A DNA stretch of 64,000 nt from positions 1,302,001-1,366,000 of the forward strand of contig JAHGAU010000011.1 in the NCBI GenBank assembly GCA_019925105.1, given 5' to 3'. The stretch's first letter is position 1. The number at the start of each line of letters is the position of its first letter. Position numbers and translations under genes: made by a program. The stretch comes from Niebla homalea (Eukaryota; Ascomycota; Lecanoromycetes; Lecanorales; Ramalinaceae). This document shows positions 57,901 to 64,000 of the stretch, one piece after another. Under the pieces are notes generated by a model. That model had not been told where the DNA came from, made no database searches, and saw only the letters and a program-made list of their open reading frames with translations.

Positions 57901-59900
57901 AAGAATTTAATTTAAAAATAACCTTGGCTTTATATTTCCGGATAAACCGTATAATATATTATTAAATTTACTTTTTTTCTCGGCTTTATTAACTTATAAT
58001 AAGAATAAACCGTTATATCCTTTAACCTTAATATCCCTTAAAATAATCTTAAAACTTATTAAGTTTAAAACCAACCTATAAAGAAGCTATAATAAATAAA
58101 TATATTTAAATAAATTAAGAATTAACGGAAAATAATAAATACGGTTCCTTTAAAGAGAATGATATTTAAGTTTTAATTATATAGAGTTAAATCCCCGCCG
58201 GTATAACGATTCTATAAGGACGATAAATTTATACCCTTAAACGTAAAATTAATAATAATATAATTTACTATAAGGCCCGGTAAATAATACGTGGTTTTAA
58301 ATAATATAAAGGTATCGATTATAATAAAACGTTTACTTTAATAATAAAACTTATAAACTATAAGGTTCTTTTTATTTTTATAACGGTTAATAATTAAGAT
58401 TTAAAGTAAATAAACGTTAAAATAGCGTTCTTTTACGATCTTATCGAAGAAAAAGTATATATAAAACAGTTAAAAGGATAAGAAAAGATTAATAAGGACG
58501 GTAAAAGCTTTATTATAAACTTAAAAAAGCCTATATAAATTAAAATAATTATTACGGTTATAATATAATCGTTTCTGGGAGTTTATGGCTATATAGGGTT
58601 TTAAATTTATTTATACGGACTACGATATATTTCTTTACCTTAAAACCGGTATAATCGTAACCATATATATAAATAACGTTTTAATAACTGGTCCGTCCAG
58701 GTAAGGGATTTAGGACTTAAAGGCTATATTTAATTAGGAATTCCGTATATTTAATTTAAGTTTAATAAGCTATTATTTAAATATTATTATTATATAAAAT
58801 TAATAAAATTAAACGATCCGTCTTAATTAGGAAGCTTATATTAAAAAAATAATATAAGATTACGGTTAATAAAAGGCTTACCCGACGTATATACTTATAT
58901 AAGTTAAATTCTAGGCCGGAACCGTTACTTAAAGGCTATTAAGTAAAGCCGGAATTTAAATAATAATATTAATTAACCGTAAGTTTATTAATATATATTA
59001 TGCTTAATATATAACCGGATATAATTTATATAATAATAATTATTAACCAATATTCCGTAAATCCGTCTTATTAATATTAACTATATATAAAATAAATTAT
59101 ATATTATTTATAAATTATTATATACTTTTAGTTAATAGATAAGGGTAAGCTTAAAGCTTTTAATAAGTATACCGATTCCGATTTTACGGCCGACTCCACC
59201 CGCAGATTAACTTTAAACTATTTCTTTAACGTAAAGAGTATACCGATTTATTAGTCCTTAAAAAGGTAACCGATTATAACATTATTTACCTATAAAGCCA
59301 AGTATATAGGATAAACGTAGGTTATTAAGGAAGCTATTTAATTAAAAAACCTATTAAGGTAAATATAACTTAATAAATTTAGATATATATTTATTATTAT
59401 AATCTATAATAATAATTAAAAGGCTATTATATTAATTAAAAACCCGGTATATTACGTAAGGACAAAGTATATAAGCATCCAATTATATTAATTATGGGAA
59501 TAACTTAAGGCTGGCACCGTTAATCTCGAGTATATTTATATTATAAAGCAGGTAATTAATAGGTTAATAAAGGCCCTACTTATTAAGACCTTTATATAGT
59601 TTAAACGGGCGTTAAGCCTTAAGGAGTTACTATATCGATAATTTAAGGACCGTATACTTATTAACGGCGGACTTAATAATAAGCCGGGTGATAAATAATA
59701 GGTAAATAGTAATTATATAGGAAGCTAACTACTTAATAATTAGGGGAGCTAATTACTTAATAATTAGGGAGTTAGTTACTTAATAACTAGGGGAGCTACT
59801 TAATAAACACGGTAACTAAACTCTTATATAAAAGGATATAACGTTAGGGTTATAAAGGAGCTATTTAATAAGTAAGATTTACGGGCTATATACGAAGTTC

Positions 59901-59909
59901 GAAGGGGAG
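59901..59909 (+). promoter_or_regulatory. Polypurine tract of Copia-5
   Basis: GAAGGGGAG directly before the LTR. Confidence 0.65.
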
Positions 59910-60071
59910 TATTAAATATACAGGATCGTTACTTAAAAGATCACGTAACGCGGATCAAATTAAATAAAACGGACGTGCTAAACCCAAGTGGGATAGCGGC
60001 ATATAGCCTTATACATAGTCTCACTTTGTACATAGTAATAATCAAGCAACTTACACCTCTCAACTTCAACA
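59910..60071 (+). repeat. 3' LTR of Copia-5
   Basis: 162 bp from TATTAAATATACAGGATCG to CTCTCAACTTCAACA. It keeps many CA/TG steps, and its right part (AATAATCAAGCAACTTACACC) resembles the right part of the Copia-2 LTR. Confidence 0.75.
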
Positions 60072-60078
60072 TGTAAAA

Positions 60079-60183
60079 AGATCTCTATTATAACCAGAGG
60101 TTAACATTAAGAGTCCTTGAAAACCGCTATAATAAGACTATTAATAAATAGCCATAAATGGACTATAGAGAGATCTCTATTAT
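60079..60183 (+). repeat. 92-bp tandem repeat, first unit and start of second
   Basis: AGATCTCTATTATAACCAGA begins a 92-bp unit (60079-60170). The next unit starts at 60171 and is interrupted after 13 bases by a LINE, resuming at 61083. The two units agree apart from C/T and G/A differences, so unit 2 is the more RIP-mutated one. Confidence 0.75.
60171..60183. repeat. 13-bp target site duplication, left copy
   Basis: AGATCTCTATTAT, repeated at 61083-61095. Confidence 0.88.
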
Positions 60184-61082
60184 TGATTGATTGATTGATT
60201 TATACTACGGATCTAGCTAAGCTAATTCCGGCGTTCCTTAATACGCGGTTTTTAGCCTTATTAATAACCGTAAAAATCTGATACTTATAACGTTAAAGTA
60301 AAAACCGGCGTTTATTAAGCCTTTACCCTTTATCCTTTAAGGTAAAGGATATTAACGGCTATTTAAAAAGTAATAATTTATTTATATACTTCTTATATTT
60401 TAACTCCCTTAAGAAAATCTATAATATTATGACTATATCCTTATGAAGGCTATTTTTAAATTTATTTTTTTTCCGTTCCTTTATACGTTTATATTATTTT
60501 AACTTTACGTAATACCTTTAAATATCCTTATTAATATTTACGTATTTAATATATATCCTTCTTATATTATTATCGCCGTTAACTTTTTTAAGGACTTTTA
60601 ATAAGCGTTTATTATTATATTTTTACGGTTATAAAAGATGCTTTCCGGTTTATATAATTAATATAATTAATTTCCGCTTTTCTTTTTTTTCTTTAATTAA
60701 TAACGGGCTTTTTCTATAAGGTTTTTAATAATTTTATTTATTTTTATAGCGAGGTTAAACTATAATAGTAATCCGGTAAATATTATAAATTTAATAATTA
60801 CCCAGATATTTCGTTTTATAAATAATATTTAACGGTAATTATAAATATTAACTTTTACAATAAGTTTTAATTTAACCTCCGTAAATAAGGAATAAGAAAT
60901 AAAGACGTATACGGTATTTTATTTTCTTTATATATACTTATATCCGGCGTTTATCCGACCTCCGGCATATGTGGTAAACAGGAAGTAAGCAAAACCGTTC
61001 TTGCCCGTCCGGAGTTGGATCGCTAGTGCGCTATCACCCTTCCTCATAATGCCATGGCGGCGGAGATGCTTATTAGTGATAT
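60184..61082 (-). mobile_element. 5'-truncated Tad1-like LINE (copy I)
   Basis: The last 0.9 kb of the LINE family on the minus strand: (TCAA)n tail and terminus at 60184-60235, C-terminal ORF2 sequence to 61082, perfect 13-bp duplication. Its 5'-most 118 bp (60965-61082) are nearly free of RIP and read, on the minus strand, HGIMRKGDSALAIQLRTGKN followed by GFAYFLFTTYAGG. This gives the best view of the undamaged ORF2 C-terminal region in the window. Confidence 0.87.
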
Positions 61083-61175
61083 AGATCTCTATTATAATAA
61101 TAGGTTAATAATAAAAGTCTTTAAGAACCGTTATAATAAGATAACCGATAAATACCTATAAATAAGCTTTAAATA
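61083..61175 (+). repeat. 92-bp tandem repeat, second unit, with right target duplication
   Basis: AGATCTCTATTAT at 61083-61095 closes the LINE insertion; the rest of the unit aligns with 60092-60170. Confidence 0.75.
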
Positions 61176-61529
61176 ACTATAAGTAAATAATATTATATTA
61201 TTATCAATAAAAAATAAAGTATTATTAAGAAATTGTACTTAAAAATAATTATTAAAAACCCTTAATATCTCTTAAGGGTTATTGGAAATCTTTTAAATAA
61301 TTTTAAATATTATTTAATAAACTTTAATAAATATTAAAGTCAGTTATTATACCGGATATATTATTAATTAATAGCCAGTTTATATTTATTATCTATTAAT
61401 TAATATAAATAAATTCAATTATTAAACGGTAATTAAATAGTATTTTAAACGTCTTTTAAGTATTACTTAAGGGGTTTTATAATTACGGTCTCTTAACGTG
61501 TCTTTAACTGCCCGTTCCTGGCTTGCTTA
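61176..61529. other. No assignable feature
   Basis: AT-rich, RIP-mutated sequence between the tandem repeat and the next LINE; no frame or repeat recognised. Confidence 0.5.
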
Positions 61530-62630
61530 AGCCCTGTAAGGTACTACCTTTCCTTATAAAATAAACTAAAAGCTTTTTAAGTAACCAAGCAATATCAATT
61601 AGCCTAGGATAAAAAACGAGCTTAATAGAGCCCGCTATAATTAAGATCCCGTAGGGGTTATTTATTTCCTTTATTCCGTTCTTATCCTTTAATAACCCGT
61701 TAATTAAAAAACTGTCTAACTTGAAACAGAAAGTTTAAATTAAGGGTTTTATTAATAATATTTATTTCTTAATTTATAGTACTTTTACTTGTATAAATTA
61801 TTTAAAGCTAAAGTAAATTTATAAAGTCTATTTATAGTAAATAAGAACGTATAGGGTTTAATTTATATTATATAAATACGAACTTATTTATATAATTAAA
61901 AGCCTAAAGCTATATAATATAACAGCTACGTTAAATTTGAGTAAGATTACGGTAAAACAGGAAGCTAATATTAAAGTCCTTAACCTTTAAGTTAACGGGA
62001 AATTTAATAAAAAGGATTATATAAAAAAGGTTTAAAGGAAAATAATTTCTTAAGAAAAAGCCTTATATATTTTACGGTATTAATATAAAACGTTACCTTA
62101 TAGAAGGCTAGGACCGTTTATTAAGCGGTAGTAAAGCCGGCTATAATATATATAGCGGTTATTTAATATATTTTCAAAAGCACCCTTAAATATAAAGAAA
62201 AGTTTATTTAATAGTTATAGAAGGTTTAAAACCGATATTTAAAAATGGTTAACGGCGTATATAAAATAAGAACCTTTATTTTAATACTAGAATCTAAGGT
62301 CTTTATACCGCCAATTAAGCTATTTCTTAATTAAATAATTACTTAAACAAAACTTAAGAAGGATATATACCCAGTTACGACTATAGGGAACGGACAGATC
62401 CGACTAAACCTTAAGAAACTCGGGATTAAAAAAAGTAAAAGGGAAATATTTATCCCTTTTATTAAAATAAAGCTAAAATAAGCTAGGAAAAAGGTTAATT
62501 TAACTTATGTTTAAAAAGTCGATCTAGATTTATATAAATTTATATTTAATATAAAGGAAACGGAAATTAAGAAAATCGTAAAAATAAAGCTAAAAGCGAT
62601 TACTTTATAAATCATATTGTAATAAATTAA
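61530..62630 (+). mobile_element. Tad1-like LINE fragment, RT region (copy J1)
   Basis: Aligns with about 13210-14290 of copy E. It contains the RT palm: GFINNIYFL at about 61756-61782 stands where F-x-DD would be, the Asp codons being changed to Asn. It has neither 5' nor 3' end. It stops at about 62630, where a second copy starts again from a more upstream point. Confidence 0.75.
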
Positions 62631-64000
62631 ACGTGAACTGTCTAGAACTGAAACAGGCCCACGAAGTCTGTCTTCGGTGGGCGAGAACCCACGGGGCCCA
62701 ATTCGCGCCGTATAAGTACGAACTCGTCCACATAACTAGGAGCCCGAGGCTACACGATATAACAGCTATAGTGGACTTGGGTAGAATTACGGTGAAGCCG
62801 GATACCAGCATTAAAGTCCTTAGCCTCTAAATAAATAAGAAACTTAATTAAAAGGACCATATAAGAAAGGTTTAAAAGAAAATAACTTTACAGGAAAAAG
62901 GCCTTATTTATTTCGCCGTATCAATATAAGGAGTTACGTTATAGAAGGCCCGGACTATCTACCAGGCTATAATAAAACCAGTTATAATATACGCTGCGGC
63001 TATCTGGTATATACTTAAGGGTACTCCGGGACATAGGAAAGAACTTATTTAAATATTATAGAAAGTCTAGAATCGGTATTTAAGAGTAATTAATAATACC
63101 TATAAAGTAACCTTTATCCTAATATTAAAGTTTAAGGTTTTTATGCCGTTAATTAAGGTTTTATTAAATTAAATAATTATTTAAGTAAGGTGAATGAAAT
63201 ATATATACCCAGTTACGATAATAGGAAATAAATAAATCCGCCAGAATCTTAATAAGCTTAAAATTAAAAGAAATAAACTAAAAATACCTATTTCCTTTCT
63301 TATTAAAATAAAGTAGGAATAGGCGGAGAAGGAAATTAATTTTACCGGTATTCCGGAGGTTAACCTAAATAAGTATAAATTCCTATTAAGTATAAAAGAA
63401 ACCGAGATTAAAGGGATTTAAAGAGTAAAAACTATAGCGATTACCTTATAAATTATAATAAAGTAGACTAAGCGTTAACGGAAATATAAAGACTTTATAT
63501 TTTAAGGTTATTATTATTTAGTTTTTAATAATAAAAAGATTATTAATAAGTATTTCCGTTATTATAATATTATAAGGAAGGGTAATAACGTATTAACGAT
63601 TTAACTCCGGATGGGTAAAAACGGTTTAATTTATTTCTTATTTATTATATATACTAGGGGTTGGATAAACGCCGGATATAAATACGGATAAAAAAAGCAG
63701 GATACCGTATATATCTTTATTTTTTATCCCTTATTTACGGAAATTAAATTAAAACTTATTATAAAAATTAATATTTATAATTATTACCAGATATTATTTA
63801 TAAAACAAGGTATCCGGGTAATTATTAAGTTTATAATATCTACCGGATTATTATTATAGTTTAATTTTACTATAGAAATAAATAAAGTTATTAAAGACCT
63901 TACGGAAAAGGCCCGTTACCGGTTAAAGAAGAAAAAGAGGAGCGGAAATTAATTACGTTAATTATATAAACCGGAAAGTATTTTTTATAACCGTAAAAAT
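62631..64000 (+). mobile_element. Tad1-like LINE fragment running off the window (copy J2)
   Basis: Begins inside the RT domain (equivalent to about 13455 of copy E) and continues past the window end at a point equivalent to about 14830. Its first 200 bp are almost free of RIP; damage increases downstream. Same orientation as J1, with no visible duplication between them. Confidence 0.8.
62633..62830 (+). pseudogene. RIP-free LINE reverse transcriptase fragment
   Basis: A 65-codon open stretch, the best preserved LINE protein segment here. It contains ELKQAHEVCLRWARTHGAQF and YELVHITRSPR, then TVKPDTSIKVLSL: the thumb region following the palm in Tad1-like RTs (consensus ..A..HC..WA..HGA.F...K..L.HF.R..). 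The Met at its start is not a real start; it marks the truncated end of copy J2. The same region is fully degenerate in copies E (13460-13660) and J1 (61800-62000). It ends at a TAA where the family has a coding residue. Confidence 0.85.

Larger units (their letters stand above)
57901..60071 (+). mobile_element. 5'-truncated Copia of a further family (Copia-5)
   Basis: Carries RT and RNase H of a Ty1/copia element plus a 162-bp 3' LTR. RT start: YYKARWIIRGF-type sequence near 58272 followed by the DYNKTF stretch and the INVKIAFFYDL segment near 58410. The palm YVDD box is at about 58670, degraded to YIYK. RNase H: a CTYKAKYIG-like stretch near 59280, and the terminal IPT..Q..DGLTKAL-like segment near 59530-59600. 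No 5' LTR of this type exists in the window. Confidence 0.78.

Noticed and set aside
62605..62811. 68-codon minus-strand open frame
   Set aside because: Shadow of the genuine RT fragment at 62633-62830 on the plus strand; open only because that patch is RIP-free.
1..64000. Mitochondrial or bacterial AT-rich genome
   Set aside because: No mitochondrial genes, rRNA or tRNA; the CA/TG loss, Tad1-like LINEs and Copia LTRs indicate RIP-treated fungal nuclear DNA.

Overview
The window looks like heterochromatic, repeat-packed DNA from a filamentous ascomycete (Pezizomycotina), judged from three things. It is extremely AT-rich. CA and TG dinucleotides are nearly absent while TA is in excess, the mark of repeat-induced point mutation (RIP). 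It is built from nested Tad1-like LINEs and Ty1/copia elements. No intact host gene, tRNA, rRNA or CRISPR was found. Almost every old reading frame is broken by TAA/TAG codons sitting where CAA/CAG (Gln) would have been. Internal ends of unnamed frames are approximate; duplications, LTRs and inverted repeats were read base by base by eye.

Layout. 1-7059 and 7060-11426: two minus-strand LINEs, one full-length copy (1266-7059) inserted into the other with a 16-bp target duplication. 11427-16222: three plus-strand 5'-truncated LINE pieces joined head to tail. 16231-55285: one degenerate Copia copy cut into four pieces by three insertions. These are a full-length LINE (16884-22679, 13-bp duplication), a 23.4-kb element with 73-bp terminal inverted repeats and a TA duplication (24280-47713), and a second complete Copia (47986-54111, duplication GTTTA). 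The 23.4-kb element itself holds a third Copia (40855-47440, duplication GTAGC). 55286-57400: decayed frames of unknown origin. 57560-60071: 3' part of a fourth Copia type with its LTR. 60184-61082: truncated LINE in a 92-bp tandem repeat. 61530-64000: two truncated plus-strand LINEs.

The main discovery candidate is the 24280-47713 element. Removing its nested Copia leaves about 16.8 kb with two matched ends made of AAGACGGTCTT-type palindromes. An uninterrupted homologue of its target exists inside the same window (46028-46029). It carries at least six decayed reading frames that I do not recognise: a roughly 1,900-codon frame from 31994, a minus-strand frame with a Gln-Gln-Leu repeat, a Gln-rich coiled-coil-like frame, a Tyr/Asp and Gly/Arg repeat protein, and two smaller ones. 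It also has a 180-bp tandem array and GC-rich minisatellites that escaped RIP. This architecture points to a large cargo-bearing DNA transposon of a type I cannot assign.

The genes do not work together as an operon. The window is a record of successive insertions: degenerate Copia first, then LINE, giant TIR element and Copia insertions into it, each followed by RIP. A few short patches (60965-61082, 62631-62830, 40641-40849, 47441-47520) kept CA/TG dinucleotides and stand out from everything around them.
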